Source: Chlamydiota bacterium | GTDB taxonomy: Bacteria; Auribacterota; JACPWU01 | NCBI GenBank assembly: GCA_016178055.1 | Contig: JACOUC010000009.1 | Coordinates: 1-58,280, forward strand | Reading direction: 5' to 3' | Length of the DNA: 58,280 nt | Made by a program: the position numbers and the translations under genes | The notes under the pieces: generated by a model | Databases searched by the model: none | What the model was told of the DNA's origin: nothing | The model's input: the letters and a program-made list of their open reading frames with translations, nothing else | Shown here: one piece after another, positions 35,042 through 44,339 of the stretch | How positions within the stretch are numbered: the stretch's first letter is position 1 | Layout: the number at the start of each line of letters is the position of its first letter

Positions 35042-36273
35042 GGTAACAGGGAAAAGAGGCGGTCCGCTCCCACGATATAAAGGCCTTTTCCTTTCTGGAT
35101 GTAAATATTCCTTTTGTTGACGACCTGAATGGCAAGATCTGATTGTACTTTTTCTTGAAAATAGGGAAGACTTTTTGATAGAGATGTTTCATTTTCCTTT
35201 GCCTCTATCAAAAGGACGACCTTGTTTTTATTTGTGATTGCGAAATCTATTTCTTGCCCTTCTTTTGTTCGAATATAATGCAGTTGAAAGTTCCCTTTGC
35301 CTTTTTCGTTCCAGCATGAGATAGCGCGTTGAAGTTGGACGGCGACAAAGTTCTCGAACTTAGCGCCAACCTTGTCAGCCATTCCCCAGTCCCAAAAATA
35401 GTATTTCTCTTCTCTGAGTATGCTTCGAGATAAACGGGCGGTCCATGGTTTGATGGAAAAAATGAGATAGACCCTTTTCATGGCCTCAAGCCAGGAACGA
35501 ATAGACCCATGAGCCACTTCCAGAGGGGTGACCAGGGAATTGAGGGATAAAGGTGCCCCAATTCTTTCAGGCAAAAGATAAAGCAGAGTTTCAAGTTTTT
35601 GAATTTGCGTGATTTTTGTTAAATCACGTAAATCTTCATGAAGGATGAGAGAGATATGCTGATCTCGCCAGCGTGTATAGAATTCTTCCGTACCCACAGA
35701 GAGAGGTTCAGGATAGCCCGTTAAATGAATCAGGTGATCCAGCGCTTCTCCAAAATCTCGATTTGCCTCTGGGAAAATGGGGGAGGCGTCTTTGGGCGTC
35801 CATTCAGGATTGGGAGAGGATCTTGGGTTTGAAACGATTTCTCGAACGCCCAAGGGAAGCATTTTGAAAAGGAAATATCGTCCAACCAGGCTATCCCCCG
35901 ATCGTCTAAAAAGATCCAGTCTGGCGCTACCCGTCACAATAAACTGGGTTTTTTCATGCCATTCGTCATAATATCCCTTTAATAGATTCTTCCATTTTGG
36001 GTATTTATGTATTTCATCGAAGGCAACCCACGATTGATTGTGATCACTGGGAATATCTTCTATAAAAAAGAGGGGATTGGCGATATATTTTCTTTTAACC
36101 GTTGCCGTATCCCAGTTATAGTAAAGATGATCTTGGCCCTCTTCTTTCAAAAATCGTTGAACAGCGGTTGTTTTTCCAATTTGTCGAGGTCCGGCGATGA
36201 AAGACATTCTCCCGTGCAAGAAATCTTTTGAAAGGGCCCAAGTCAGTACATTTCTGGGATAAAAAGTTGTCAT
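35038..36273 (-). CDS. AAA ATPase with DUF4143-type C-terminal domain
   Basis: This 411-residue protein has Walker A GPRQIGKTT at 28-36, Walker B and a sensor region (WVAFDEIHKYPKWK), and a C-terminal nuclease-like region with DFAITNKNKVVLLIEAKENE, as in the large AAA_14/DUF4143 family. These are often mobile, solitary genes with unknown roles. The upstream region has a perfect hairpin that could be its operator. Confidence 0.9.
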   Translation of the reverse strand: MTTFYPRNVLTWALSKDFLHGRMSFIAGPRQIGKTTAVQRFLKEEGQDHLYYNWDTATVKRKYIANPLFFIEDIPSDHNQSWVAFDEIHKYPKWKNLLKGYYDEWHEKTQFIVTGSARLDLFRRSGDSLVGRYFLFKMLPLGVREIVSNPRSSPNPEWTPKDASPIFPEANRDFGEALDHLIHLTGYPEPLSVGTEEFYTRWRDQHISLILHEDLRDLTKITQIQKLETLLYLLPERIGAPLSLNSLVTPLEVAHGSIRSWLEAMKRVYLIFSIKPWTARLSRSILREEKYYFWDWGMADKVGAKFENFVAVQLQRAISCWNEKGKGNFQLHYIRTKEGQEIDFAITNKNKVVLLIEAKENETSLSKSLPYFQEKVQSDLAIQVVNKRNIYIQKGKGLYIVGADRLFSLLP

Positions 36274-36313
36274 AAGTGATCATGACTAGTTTACATTCAA
36301 CTTTAAAATAGTC

Positions 36314-36347
36314 AAGACTAATTTTTAGTTGACTAAAAATTAGTCTT
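36314..36347. promoter_or_regulatory. Perfect hairpin or operator upstream of the ATPase gene
   Basis: A 15-bp perfect stem, AAGACTAATTTTTAG (36314-36328) with its complement at 36333-36347, loop TTGA. It lies 41 bases upstream of the ATPase start. The related words AGTCAAGACTA and ACTAGTTTAC lie nearby. It could be a repressor site or a small palindromic repeat. Confidence 0.5.
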
Positions 36348-36439
36348 TAACTCGACGCAACCTTTCCCATGACTGTTACATTACCCAATAGATTAAATTT
36401 TAATTGCAATGAGTTCTTTTTTTCTACATAATCTGCCAT

Positions 36440-36607
36440 ATGAATGTTAAGAGATACGATCGATGGATATTGGCTATTTTCCTTTTAGGGCTCGGGCTAG
36501 GGTGTGTAGGTTGCTCAACACCAGAAGGGGGTTCTTCTCTTCCCTGGGCTCAACCTGAACCCTGGGAAGGAACTCCGGTTGGAATCCCGATGAGTAATCA
36601 ACAATGA
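36440..36607 (+). CDS. Small lipoprotein rich in tryptophan and proline
   Basis: This 55-residue protein has a signal peptide ending in a lipobox (LGCVGC). The mature part contains PWAQPEPWEGTPVGIPMS. Similar tiny lipoproteins occur in Verrucomicrobia/Omnitrophota-type genomes (recalled, not searched). The stop overlaps the following TPR gene start (ATGA), so the two products may work together in the envelope. Confidence 0.75.
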   Translation: MNVKRYDRWILAIFLLGLGLGCVGCSTPEGGSSLPWAQPEPWEGTPVGIPMSNQQ

Positions 36608-38292
36608 AAAATATGATCAAGAGATTTCTGGTTGTTTTTACAATCTTAGGATGGTTCTTTGATTTAGGTCTTACCTCAGGCCTCGCTCGTTGGCGGGATC
36701 AAGGACAATCAGAAAAATATTTTAAAATATGGGAAGAAAAATCCGAATGGGAACCGTTTGCGATTGAAGGATATGCCTTACTTCTTCAGCAAAATTATCA
36801 AGGGGCTCAAGAAAAACTTCAAAAAGCGATTGCACGTGGATGCTCGCTCGGAAAAATCTATTTTCAATTAGGTTTGTGTTTTGACAAATTAAATCAGCCC
36901 CAAGAGGCCATTCAAAATTACAAGCGGGCCTTAGAAATTTTTCCAACGGCTACTCTCAAGAAAAGTGAACAGAATATTGAAGAGTACACTTTTCTCACTC
37001 ACCATAACTTAGGGGTCGTTTACCTTGAACAGAGTCGTGATTCTGACGCGGTTCAAGAGTTTGAAAAAGCGGCTCAATTAAAACCTGAAGATGCTTCGAC
37101 ACAGGTTAATCTCGGGATTCTCTATTCTAAAAATGACATGTTCGAAAAAGCCATTGATGCTTATGGGAAAGCGCTTAAATATGACACTCAATCAGCTCTG
37201 GCCCATTACAACTTAAGTGTTCTCTTAAGAAAAATGGGTGAGAAAGAAGAGGCTCAAAAACATTTAGAAAGTGCGATGAGTATTGATCCTTCTTTGGAAA
37301 AACCTTTAGGTAAAGCGACAGAATCAACGGAGATTAAAAACCCCTTCGCCTTAACCCAGGAAGAAGTTTTGGAAATTAAAAAAAATGCCAGTAGTGCAGA
37401 TGACTTAATCGCTTTAGGAAATCTTTATCTTGCTCGCTTGGAGTTTGAAAATGCCCTTTCTTCTTATGAAGAAGCCATTACAAAAGATCCCAAAAAGTTA
37501 GACGCTTATTTGGGAAAGGCACGGGTTCTCCTCAGGCTTGATCGATCTCTAGAGGCTGAAAAGGTTTTTTATCAGGCGCTTCTTCTTAATCCAAATCAGT
37601 GGGAAGCCCACATTCAATTAGGGAAAATTTATTACGATTTGGGTCGAATTCAAATGGCTTGCAAAGAATTTGAAAAGGCCAATAAGCTTAAAGAAAATCA
37701 GGTGGACACTTTATTTTTCCTTGGGGTAGTCAATGAATACCAAGGAGAGGAAAGATACGGAAAGGGGTTCCCTGTGGATCAAGCCAAACAATATTATGAA
37801 AAGGTTTTAGAGATGGATCCTAAGCATATGCAGGCTCGGACGAACTTGGCCAATGTTTATGCCCGTCTTGGTGATTGGGATCAGGCAAAAAAGGAATTTG
37901 AAAAGGCTTCTGAGGTGGCTTCTGATTCTGCTTATGCCCATTATAACTTGGGTTATATTTACGATGAATTAGGTTTAAGGAAACAATCGATTGCAGAGTA
38001 TCTGAAGGCCGTGGAGCTTAATCCTAAGCTAACGGATGCTTACTTCAATCTTGGTTTTGTCTATGGCGAGCATAAACTCTTTAAGTATGCTGAGAAAGAA
38101 TATCTCAAAGTGCTTGATCTCGATCGGAATTATGCAGATGCCTATTTTAATTTGGGTATTCTTTATGATCGTTATCTCAAGGATAAGGACAAAGCCCATA
38201 CTTATTATCACGAGTATGCTTTGAGAAGTCCCAATGCTCCGATGGATGAAAAGCGGGTGTTAAAGAGAAGAATCATTAAGCTTTATCCGTAA
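36604..38292 (+). CDS. Exported TPR-repeat protein
   Basis: This 562-residue protein has an N-terminal hydrophobic signal or anchor (about 6-26) and about twelve TPR units covering the rest (for example THHNLGVVYLEQSRDSDAVQ, AHYNLGYIYDELG, AYFNLGFVYGEHK, AYFNLGILYDRY). It is probably a periplasmic scaffold for a multiprotein envelope complex, possibly with the small lipoprotein upstream. No catalytic domain is visible. Confidence 0.88.
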   Translation: MKNMIKRFLVVFTILGWFFDLGLTSGLARWRDQGQSEKYFKIWEEKSEWEPFAIEGYALLLQQNYQGAQEKLQKAIARGCSLGKIYFQLGLCFDKLNQPQEAIQNYKRALEIFPTATLKKSEQNIEEYTFLTHHNLGVVYLEQSRDSDAVQEFEKAAQLKPEDASTQVNLGILYSKNDMFEKAIDAYGKALKYDTQSALAHYNLSVLLRKMGEKEEAQKHLESAMSIDPSLEKPLGKATESTEIKNPFALTQEEVLEIKKNASSADDLIALGNLYLARLEFENALSSYEEAITKDPKKLDAYLGKARVLLRLDRSLEAEKVFYQALLLNPNQWEAHIQLGKIYYDLGRIQMACKEFEKANKLKENQVDTLFFLGVVNEYQGEERYGKGFPVDQAKQYYEKVLEMDPKHMQARTNLANVYARLGDWDQAKKEFEKASEVASDSAYAHYNLGYIYDELGLRKQSIAEYLKAVELNPKLTDAYFNLGFVYGEHKLFKYAEKEYLKVLDLDRNYADAYFNLGILYDRYLKDKDKAHTYYHEYALRSPNAPMDEKRVLKRRIIKLYP

Positions 38293-38308
38293 CCTGATTG
38301 CTTATTCG

Positions 38309-38370
38309 TCCCACCACCTACTGTATGACCCCGGTGGATCCGATTCAGGGGTCAGCAGCAGGTGGTGGGA
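38309..38370. repeat. Cloverleaf-type palindrome upstream of radC
   Basis: Outer stem TCCCACCACCT (38309-38319) with AGGTGGTGGGA (38360-38370); inner stem TGACCCC/GGGGTCA. The outer arm matches that of the palindrome inside ogt, so the two are one family. It lies in the radC leader, 24 bases before the likely start. Confidence 0.8.
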
Positions 38371-38393
38371 TTATCCTGAGCGACTGTGTTCAC

Positions 38394-39179
38394 ATGAATT
38401 TAAAACCAACCACTGAATCTGATTTTTCCAATCTTGGAATTAGTTCTCTAGAAACAAAACCTTCGATTCTTTCCAAAAAGGAAGAGCTGCGTTCTGAAGT
38501 TCAAGATTTGCTTCCTCGTGAGAAATTAGAGCGAGATGGCCCTGAGCGCTTAAAAGATTACGAACTTCTTGCGATTCTTTTAAGAACAGGTTTACCCAAG
38601 AAAAATGTTTTGCAGGTGTCAAAAGAGATTTTACGGACCTATCCTCCTGAAGCCCTTTTGAATCTTAAAATGGAGCCCCTGAAGAAAATTCGGGGAATAG
38701 GCCTTTCCAAGGCGAGTACGCTCGTAGCGGCTTTTGAACTTGCTAAGCGGGCCTTCCATAAAGGATTAGGAACCTCTTATACGATTTTGAGATCGAAGGA
38801 TATTCTTCCTTTGATCACTTCCATCCGTTCTTCACGTAAAGAGCATTTTATCGCTATTTTTTTAAATTCAAGAAAGCAGGTGATTCATCAAGAAACCATA
38901 TCGATTGGAGTTTTGGATGGAAGTTTGGTGCATCCCCGTGAGGTCTTTCAACCTGCGATTCAGATTTCTGCAGCCTCGGTGATTTTCGCCCACAATCATC
39001 CTTCGGGAGATGTTTCTCCCAGTCGAGAGGATATTCTGATCACTCAGCGGCTTTGCCAGGCGGGGCTTCTTTTGGGAATTGATGTTCTGGATCATGTGAT
39101 TATTTCAAAGGATGCTTTTTTAAGTCTTCGGGAGGATGATCCTTCAAACAGCATTGGTTTTTCACGTGAGGGATTTTAG
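38394..39179 (+). CDS. radC: RadC-family JAMM protein
   Basis: From the ATG at 38394 the protein has 261 residues. The N-terminal UPF0758 helix-hairpin-helix region (LKDYELLAILLRTG, KKIRGIGLSKASTLVAAFEL) precedes a MPN/JAMM domain with AHNHPSGDVSPSREDI. The family has no proven role in DNA repair despite its name. The frame is open 32 codons further upstream through the palindrome, but these codons are not family-like. It is followed 28 bases later by the NYN protein. Confidence 0.92.
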   Translation: MNLKPTTESDFSNLGISSLETKPSILSKKEELRSEVQDLLPREKLERDGPERLKDYELLAILLRTGLPKKNVLQVSKEILRTYPPEALLNLKMEPLKKIRGIGLSKASTLVAAFELAKRAFHKGLGTSYTILRSKDILPLITSIRSSRKEHFIAIFLNSRKQVIHQETISIGVLDGSLVHPREVFQPAIQISAASVIFAHNHPSGDVSPSREDILITQRLCQAGLLLGIDVLDHVIISKDAFLSLREDDPSNSIGFSREGF

Positions 39180-39207
39180 GCTCGTGAACGAGAGATCATG
39201 AGGAGTT

Positions 39208-40728
39208 ATGGCTAAGCCGATTAAAGAAATATATCCAACGCTTGAAAAATATGTTTCTAAGGATGCCTTTTCATGGATTCTTAAAGATGGTCTTTCGAAA
39301 ACAGATTTAAACGCAATCGAAAATCAATGTCGAATTCAATATCTTGGAAGTCGTACAGGGGCTCAATCGATCGATGTTTTAGCTCGTGATGTTTCTCAAG
39401 AGTTCTTTAAAAATCCCAAAGCTCGAGAACTCATTGCCTATTATTTAAATGCCAGTACTCAAAATGAAGTTGCTGAAATAAGCCGCATGGCCATTCCTGA
39501 TATTCTGATCAAGTTACGAGAGAACCAAAGTGTCATGATGGAAACAGGAAAGGTGGGAAGATATCTTTGGGCCCTTTTAATCGATGAACGGCCTGAGGCG
39601 TTAAATATTATTCCGATCTTTATTTTGAAGGTTCTTGAAACCATTCGCAAATTTACCAGTCTCTTACAGCAAATTCGTAAATCTGAAACTCCTTCACCTC
39701 TTCAGAATTTCAAAAAACCTCCGACTTTGGATCCGGCTTCTTCCAAATGGAAGGAGGAACTCAATCAGGCAAAAAGAGAGCGTTTAGATGCAAAGTTTGC
39801 TCTTGATAAATCAGAAGCCAAAAATACTCAGCTTGAAGATCGGTTACAGGAACTCCAAAATTTGTATAAAACCACACTGACCGAGGCTCAAGGGCTTAAG
39901 CATGAAAAAAATTCATTCCTTAAAAAAATAAAAGAATTAGAACATTCTGTCAGTGAAATTAAAACTGAACGTAAGGATAAGGAATCGCTGGAAAGTAGGT
40001 TGCATCAACTTGAGCGAGAAAATAAAATCCTGAAGTATGAGCTGGAGAAAAAAGATAAAACACTTGAAGAATTCTCAAAAATAAAAGATGAGCATGAAAA
40101 ACTTCTTAAAAATAAGACGCTTCTTCAAAAAAGGATTGACGAGTCTGAAAAGTTGATTCTTTTCAAAACGGAAGAAATTGATAAAATCAGAGAGGAAATT
40201 AAAAAGGAAGCCTTGATTAAGAAAGAGGCTAGGAAAGTTCTTAAAAATCCTGTTCCCCGTGTTGGAATCTTTGTGGATGTTCAAAATATCTTTTATGCTT
40301 CTAAAGAGAGATACGAAAGAAAACTCGATTTTCAAAAACTTCTTTATCAAACTTTACAGGGTAGAAAATTAGTAAAAGCAATGGCGTATGTGGTTATTAC
40401 CCCTGAAATTAATCAGAACAATTTTATGAACACGCTTGAAACCATGGGCTATGAAACCAAAACTAAAAATTTGAAAATTCGTCGCGATGGTTCAGCCAAA
40501 GGGGACTGGGATTTAGGGATTGCCATTGACACAATCTCTATGGCAGATAAATTAGATGTGGTGGTCTTGGTCAGTGGGGATGGGGATTTTGTTGATTTGG
40601 TCCGAATGCTTAAAGCAAAAAATATTCGTGTTGAAGTGGCTTCATTTCTCCATAACAGTTCTGCGGATCTGATTGACTCAGCTGATTTTCATTTTATCCT
40701 TGATGAAAAGATTCTCCTTACCTCATGA
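39208..40728 (+). CDS. Coiled-coil protein with C-terminal NYN nuclease domain
   Basis: This 506-residue protein has three parts: a helical N-terminal domain of unknown type (about 1-155), a long coiled coil (about 185-345) and a LabA/DUF88-type NYN domain (about 350-500). The last has GIFVDVQNIFYA, KGDWDLGIAIDTI and VVLVSGDGDFVDLV with its conserved aspartates. NYN proteins of this class cleave RNA. The coiled coil suggests an oligomer or a scaffolded nuclease. It overlaps the cytochrome gene by four bases. Confidence 0.85.
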   Translation: MAKPIKEIYPTLEKYVSKDAFSWILKDGLSKTDLNAIENQCRIQYLGSRTGAQSIDVLARDVSQEFFKNPKARELIAYYLNASTQNEVAEISRMAIPDILIKLRENQSVMMETGKVGRYLWALLIDERPEALNIIPIFILKVLETIRKFTSLLQQIRKSETPSPLQNFKKPPTLDPASSKWKEELNQAKRERLDAKFALDKSEAKNTQLEDRLQELQNLYKTTLTEAQGLKHEKNSFLKKIKELEHSVSEIKTERKDKESLESRLHQLERENKILKYELEKKDKTLEEFSKIKDEHEKLLKNKTLLQKRIDESEKLILFKTEEIDKIREEIKKEALIKKEARKVLKNPVPRVGIFVDVQNIFYASKERYERKLDFQKLLYQTLQGRKLVKAMAYVVITPEINQNNFMNTLETMGYETKTKNLKIRRDGSAKGDWDLGIAIDTISMADKLDVVVLVSGDGDFVDLVRMLKAKNIRVEVASFLHNSSADLIDSADFHFILDEKILLTS

Positions 40729-41108
40729 AGTTAAACCCGATTTTTCTAGGGGGGCTTTTTCTTGTTTTATGCCTTTTTATTGGATTTTCAGTTTTTTCAA
40801 GGAAAGAACAACCTGCTTATGGGAAATTGACTTTGCCAAAACTTGATTTAAAAACCCTCAATTTTCGAATTGAAGAAGGTCGGGCCCTTTTTCAGACCAA
40901 AGGTTGTGTGAACTGTCATACTTTTAAGGGAATTGGAAAGCCCGTTGCTGCTTCTCTTTCCATGTTAAGAAATTCTACAACCCCTGATTTTTCAAAGGCT
41001 TGGATTGAAAACCCACAAAAAATGAGACCTGGAGTTCGTATGGAAAAAATCAATATGACCCAAGAAGAACTTCTTTCCCTTCTTTATTATCTCTACGAGT
41101 CGAATTGA
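40725..41108 (+). CDS. Membrane-anchored monohaem cytochrome c
   Basis: This 127-residue protein has an N-terminal membrane helix (about 5-24) and one haem site CVNCH at about 61-65. A distal ligand methionine is likely in KMRPGVRM. It resembles class I cytochrome c domains in respiratory chains. Its link to the NYN/radC genes is unclear, and no oxidase or reductase gene is nearby. Confidence 0.88.
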   Translation: MKLNPIFLGGLFLVLCLFIGFSVFSRKEQPAYGKLTLPKLDLKTLNFRIEEGRALFQTKGCVNCHTFKGIGKPVAASLSMLRNSTTPDFSKAWIENPQKMRPGVRMEKINMTQEELLSLLYYLYESN

Positions 41109-41120
41109 CTCACTTTAACC

Positions 41121-41148
41121 TTGACAGAGCCATTCAGAGTTTTATAAT
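41121..41148 (+). promoter_or_regulatory. Consensus sigma-70 promoter
   Basis: TTGACA (41121-41126), 16 bp, TATAAT (41143-41148): both hexamers are perfect. It would produce a leader of about 235 bases before the kinase gene at 41390, which encloses a possible structured RNA. A 14-codon ORF (MRQKITL..., about 41168-41212) lies in the leader. Confidence 0.85.
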
Positions 41149-41261
41149 AAATCTTATAGGATTTGATATGCGACAAAAAATCACATTAAGTGTCATAAAA
41201 TATTTATTATAAGTAAGTTACATTTTAGGACAGCTTGAGGATCATTTATATTTAAAAATTA

Positions 41262-41385
41262 GCCTGACTTTCATCCCAAGGACAGCGATAGGAAATGAGA
41301 ACCGAGACGCAAGAGCTTGAGCCATATTGGCCTGAAGAAAACGTAGGCATACACTGACAGGTGTCTGTCGAGGCTTTCTGAAGGC
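41262..41385 (+). ncRNA. Possible structured 5' leader of the sensor kinase gene
   Basis: This part is richer in G+C than the surrounding leader and has nested pairing options. AGCCT near the start pairs with AGGCT near the end, GACAG with CTGTC just inside, plus GCCATATTGGC and ACACTGACAGGTGT hairpins. A GAGACGCAAGAGC stretch faintly resembles the c-di-GMP-I riboswitch core, but the rest does not fit. Existence of a structured RNA is only suggested by the strong promoter, the long leader and pairing by eye. Confidence 0.3.
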
Positions 41386-41389
41386 CAAG

Positions 41390-42532
41390 ATGGCCAAGAT
41401 CTTGCGTCGAATTCCGGATCGTGGGCATGTCGAGAATTATTTCCTTCAACTGGCCCAAGAAAAGGGTTTTCTCGAGAGTGTTTTTAACAGCATGCTAGAA
41501 GGGATTGTGGTGACGGATCGAAGGCAGGAAATTATTTTCATTAATCATGCTGCTCAGGAATTTTTAGGTGCACGGGATACCGAAATTCTACATGAAAATC
41601 TGCCAAAATATTTGGCATCCCTTGAACTTGATGAGCTTGCAAAATTGATTGAATTAGACTGGGGTAAGTTGATCCATCGAGATGTTCAAGTCATTCATCC
41701 TATCGCAAGAATGCTTCATTTAAATGTTTTTCCTCTGATCAGTTCAGAAAACGCCTTTTTAGGATTGGTTTTAATTTTGAATGATGTAACTAAGAAGAAA
41801 GAAGAGGAACTTGATCATTTAAGAAAGGAAAAGCTTCAGACGATCAGTCTTATGGCGGCTTGTATTGCTCATGAGATTGGAAATCCATTAAATGCGATTG
41901 ATATTCATCTTCAACTTCTTGAGAGAAATTTAAAAAAGGAAAAGGCATCTCGGACCCAGCATCTCTTAGATTCTGTAAAAATTATTCGAACAGAAATCAA
42001 TCGTTTGGATCATACGGTTCGATCGTTTCTTGGTGCTGCAAGGCCTATGAAGGTCAATCTTCAGGGATCAGACCTCTGGAAAATTTTGGAGGAAACCTTA
42101 GATGTGGTGAGGGAGGAACTTTCTGAGCGTAAAATCACCCTTAAAAAAAGTTTTGATTCTAAACTTCCCAAAATGATGGTAGATGAATTTCAAATCAAAC
42201 AAGCCTTTTCAAATATTATTAAAAATGCGATTGAGGCGATGCCTCACGGGGGAATTCTTAAAATTGATCTTTCGTTCGAGAATCATCATGCGAAAATCTC
42301 TTTTGAGGATAATGGGGAGGGGATTCCCATGGAGAGTCTTCCCAAGATTTTCGAGCCTTATTTTACGACGAAGGCCAGTGGTTCTGGATTAGGACTGATG
42401 ATTTCCTATCGCATTGTTAAAGAGCATGGAGGGAAGATAGAGGTCACCAGTCAGCCTGGAGTTGGGGCGACATTTACCGTTACCCTCCCTTTAGGACTTA
42501 GGCGTAAGATGCAGCTCTTGACAGAGGGATAG
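41390..42532 (+). CDS. NtrB-like PAS histidine kinase
   Basis: This 380-residue soluble kinase has an N-terminal PAS domain (about 25-135, SMLEGIVVTDRRQEIIFINHAAQ), the H box CIAHEIGNPLNAI with H161, an N box (AFSNIIKNAIEAMPHGG), DNGEGIPM and GLGLMISYRI boxes. It lacks membrane helices. With the sigma-54 regulator 250 bases downstream it forms a two-component pair. The signal is unknown. Confidence 0.93.
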   Translation: MAKILRRIPDRGHVENYFLQLAQEKGFLESVFNSMLEGIVVTDRRQEIIFINHAAQEFLGARDTEILHENLPKYLASLELDELAKLIELDWGKLIHRDVQVIHPIARMLHLNVFPLISSENAFLGLVLILNDVTKKKEEELDHLRKEKLQTISLMAACIAHEIGNPLNAIDIHLQLLERNLKKEKASRTQHLLDSVKIIRTEINRLDHTVRSFLGAARPMKVNLQGSDLWKILEETLDVVREELSERKITLKKSFDSKLPKMMVDEFQIKQAFSNIIKNAIEAMPHGGILKIDLSFENHHAKISFEDNGEGIPMESLPKIFEPYFTTKASGSGLGLMISYRIVKEHGGKIEVTSQPGVGATFTVTLPLGLRRKMQLLTEG

Positions 42533-42569
42533 AAAAACAGGTGATGGGTTAAGAAAACAAGGGTTTATT

Positions 42570-42775
42570 TTAAAAATCAAATATCAAAAATCAAAATTGC
42601 GGTAGAGATTTATGAAAAACTTCTGAAATGAATAAGTCTTTGAATTTTAATTTATGAGCTTAGCTTGTGAGTTGTACATATTCAAATTAGATATATTCTT
42701 CTAAATTGCAGAATCATTTTAGATTTTAGTTTGTCATTTTGGTTTTTGCATTTTGGTTTTTGATATTTTGAATTA
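42570..42775. repeat. Long inverted heptad array, AAAATCA type
   Basis: Left arm TAAAAAT CAAATAT CAAAAAT CAAAATT; right arm TTTGTCATTTTGGTTTTTGC then ATTTTGGTTTTTGATATTTT. A 130-base AT-rich centre separates the arms and does not match the family A core. It fills the gap between the kinase and regulator genes. Confidence 0.75.
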
Positions 42776-42784
42776 AGGTAGGTT

Positions 42785-44161
42785 ATGATTCCAAAAATTT
42801 TAATTGTCGATGATGAAATAAATACCCGTGAGGGCCTTGCCCGGGCTCTCGGCCCCGTGGGTTATGAGGTTTATCTTGCCGCGAATGGAGAAGAGGCGCT
42901 TAAAATTTTAAGAGAAACCTCCATGGATCTTATGCTGACAGATCTTCGCATGAGTGGGATGGGCGGGCTTCAACTTTTAGATGAAGCACATCAATTGGAT
43001 GCTAATCTTAAGATTATTGTTTTTACAGCTTATGGATCTATTGAGACTGCTGTTCAAGCGATGCGTCGGGGCGCTTATGATTATTTGTCTAAGCCTGTCA
43101 ATTTAGATGCACTCGAAATCATTTTATCGAGAACCCTTCAGGCAAAAAGGATGGAAAGCGAAAACCAGCTTCTACGGGAGCAATTAAATAAAAAATTTGG
43201 ATTTGAAAACATTATTGGCGAAAGTCAAAAAATGAAGGAAATTTATGAGTTGATTCAACAGGTGGCTCCTACCAAAGCAACGGTGCTGATTCAAGGGGAA
43301 AGTGGAACAGGAAAAGAGCTCATCGCCCATGCCCTCCATCATTTAAGTCCTCGAAAAGATAAGCCACTCGTCGCTCTTCACTGTGCGGCCTTGTCTGAAA
43401 GTCTTCTAGAAAGCGAGCTTTTTGGACATGAGAAGGGCGCCTTTACAGGGGCCCTGGAACGCCACATTGGACGTTTTGAAAAGGCAGACGGAGGAACTAT
43501 TTTTTTAGATGAAATTTCAGAGGTAAGTCCAAGGATTCAGGTCAAACTCCTCAGGGTTCTTCAAGAGATGGCTTTTGAAAGGGTGGGCGGAAATCAAACG
43601 CTTCATGTGGATGTTCGTGCCATTTCCGCGACGAATACCCATCTTAAAACAAAGGTGAAAGAAGGAAGTTTTAGAGAGGATCTCTATTATCGTCTCCATG
43701 TGGTTTTTATTCAAGTCCCGCCTTTACGGGAAAGGAAAGAGGATGTTCCTCTTTTAGTTCAGAATTTTTTAAAACAGGCATCCGCAGAAAATAATAAAAT
43801 CATTCATTCTATTTCGCCCAAGGCGATGGAGGCATTGACGGATTATGAATGGCCTGGGAATGTGAGAGAGTTGAAAAATGCCATTCAAAGCATGGTCGTT
43901 CTTGCAAAGAAACCAGAGCTCGGTGCATCGGATTTACCTCCCGCCATTCGTGAAATGACGAAAAGTCAAACTTCCTTTTTGAATCCAGGGGTTCCGATAA
44001 GAGAGGCAGAAAAAAATCTCATTCTTCAAACCTTGAATTCTACTAACTTTAATAAAACCAAAGCTGCTCAGCTCTTGGGCATCAGTCGAAGGACCCTCCA
44101 CCGAAAAATTCTGGAGTATAGTGGGCCCCAAAAACTGGACAACAATGATGCCCTCAACTAG
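42785..44161 (+). CDS. NtrC-family sigma-54-dependent response regulator
   Basis: This 458-residue protein has a receiver domain (D53 in LTDLRM), an AAA+ domain with Walker A GESGTGKE at 172-179 and the sigma-54 contact loop GAFTGA at 219-224, and a Fis-type HTH at the C-terminus ([20 protein letters not shown]). It should activate sigma-54 promoters after phosphorylation by the adjacent kinase. No obvious GG-N10-GC promoter was seen next to it, so its targets are probably elsewhere. Confidence 0.95.
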   Translation: MIPKILIVDDEINTREGLARALGPVGYEVYLAANGEEALKILRETSMDLMLTDLRMSGMGGLQLLDEAHQLDANLKIIVFTAYGSIETAVQAMRRGAYDYLSKPVNLDALEIILSRTLQAKRMESENQLLREQLNKKFGFENIIGESQKMKEIYELIQQVAPTKATVLIQGESGTGKELIAHALHHLSPRKDKPLVALHCAALSESLLESELFGHEKGAFTGALERHIGRFEKADGGTIFLDEISEVSPRIQVKLLRVLQEMAFERVGGNQTLHVDVRAISATNTHLKTKVKEGSFREDLYYRLHVVFIQVPPLRERKEDVPLLVQNFLKQASAENNKIIHSISPKAMEALTDYEWPGNVRELKNAIQSMVVLAKKPELGASDLPPAIREMTKSQTSFLNPGVPIREAEKNLILQTLNSTNFNKTKAAQLLGISRRTLHRKILEYSGPQKLDNNDALN

Positions 44162-44186
44162 GATGGGCATAAGGAGGGATCCAGAA

Positions 44187-44228
44187 TGGGGAATTCTAAT
44201 TGTCGTCAGTGGGGAATTATAGTTGTCG
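44187..44228. repeat. Two tandem 19-bp repeats, possible IS21-type end
   Basis: TGGGGAATTCTAATTGTCG (44187) and TGGGGAATTATAGTTGTCG (44210) are spaced 23 bp apart. Multiple short repeats of this sort, ending in TTGTCG, occur at IS21-family termini. No transposase is present, so this would be a solo end. Confidence 0.4.
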
Positions 44229-44288
44229 CTGAGCACTAGCCCACAGATTCTATTGAAGAGGCTAAAAAAATAACTTAAAATAATTCAA

Positions 44289-44322
44289 ATCTTTGAGCTT
44301 TAAACTTTGAACTTTGAACTGT
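44289..44322. repeat. Short heptad array, TTTGAAC type
   Basis: TTTGAGC TTTAAAC TTTGAAC TTTGAAC TG, one-sided; a short inverse match lies just upstream (AATTCAAATC). It precedes the Lrp-domain gene. Confidence 0.65.
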
Positions 44323-44339
44323 TTTAAAAAGGAGGTCTT

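Noticed and set aside
41262-41385. c-di-GMP-I riboswitch
   Set aside because: Only GACGCAAGAGC is reminiscent of the core; the conserved GGCAAACC part and the expected stem order are not found. It is kept as an unassigned possible structured leader.
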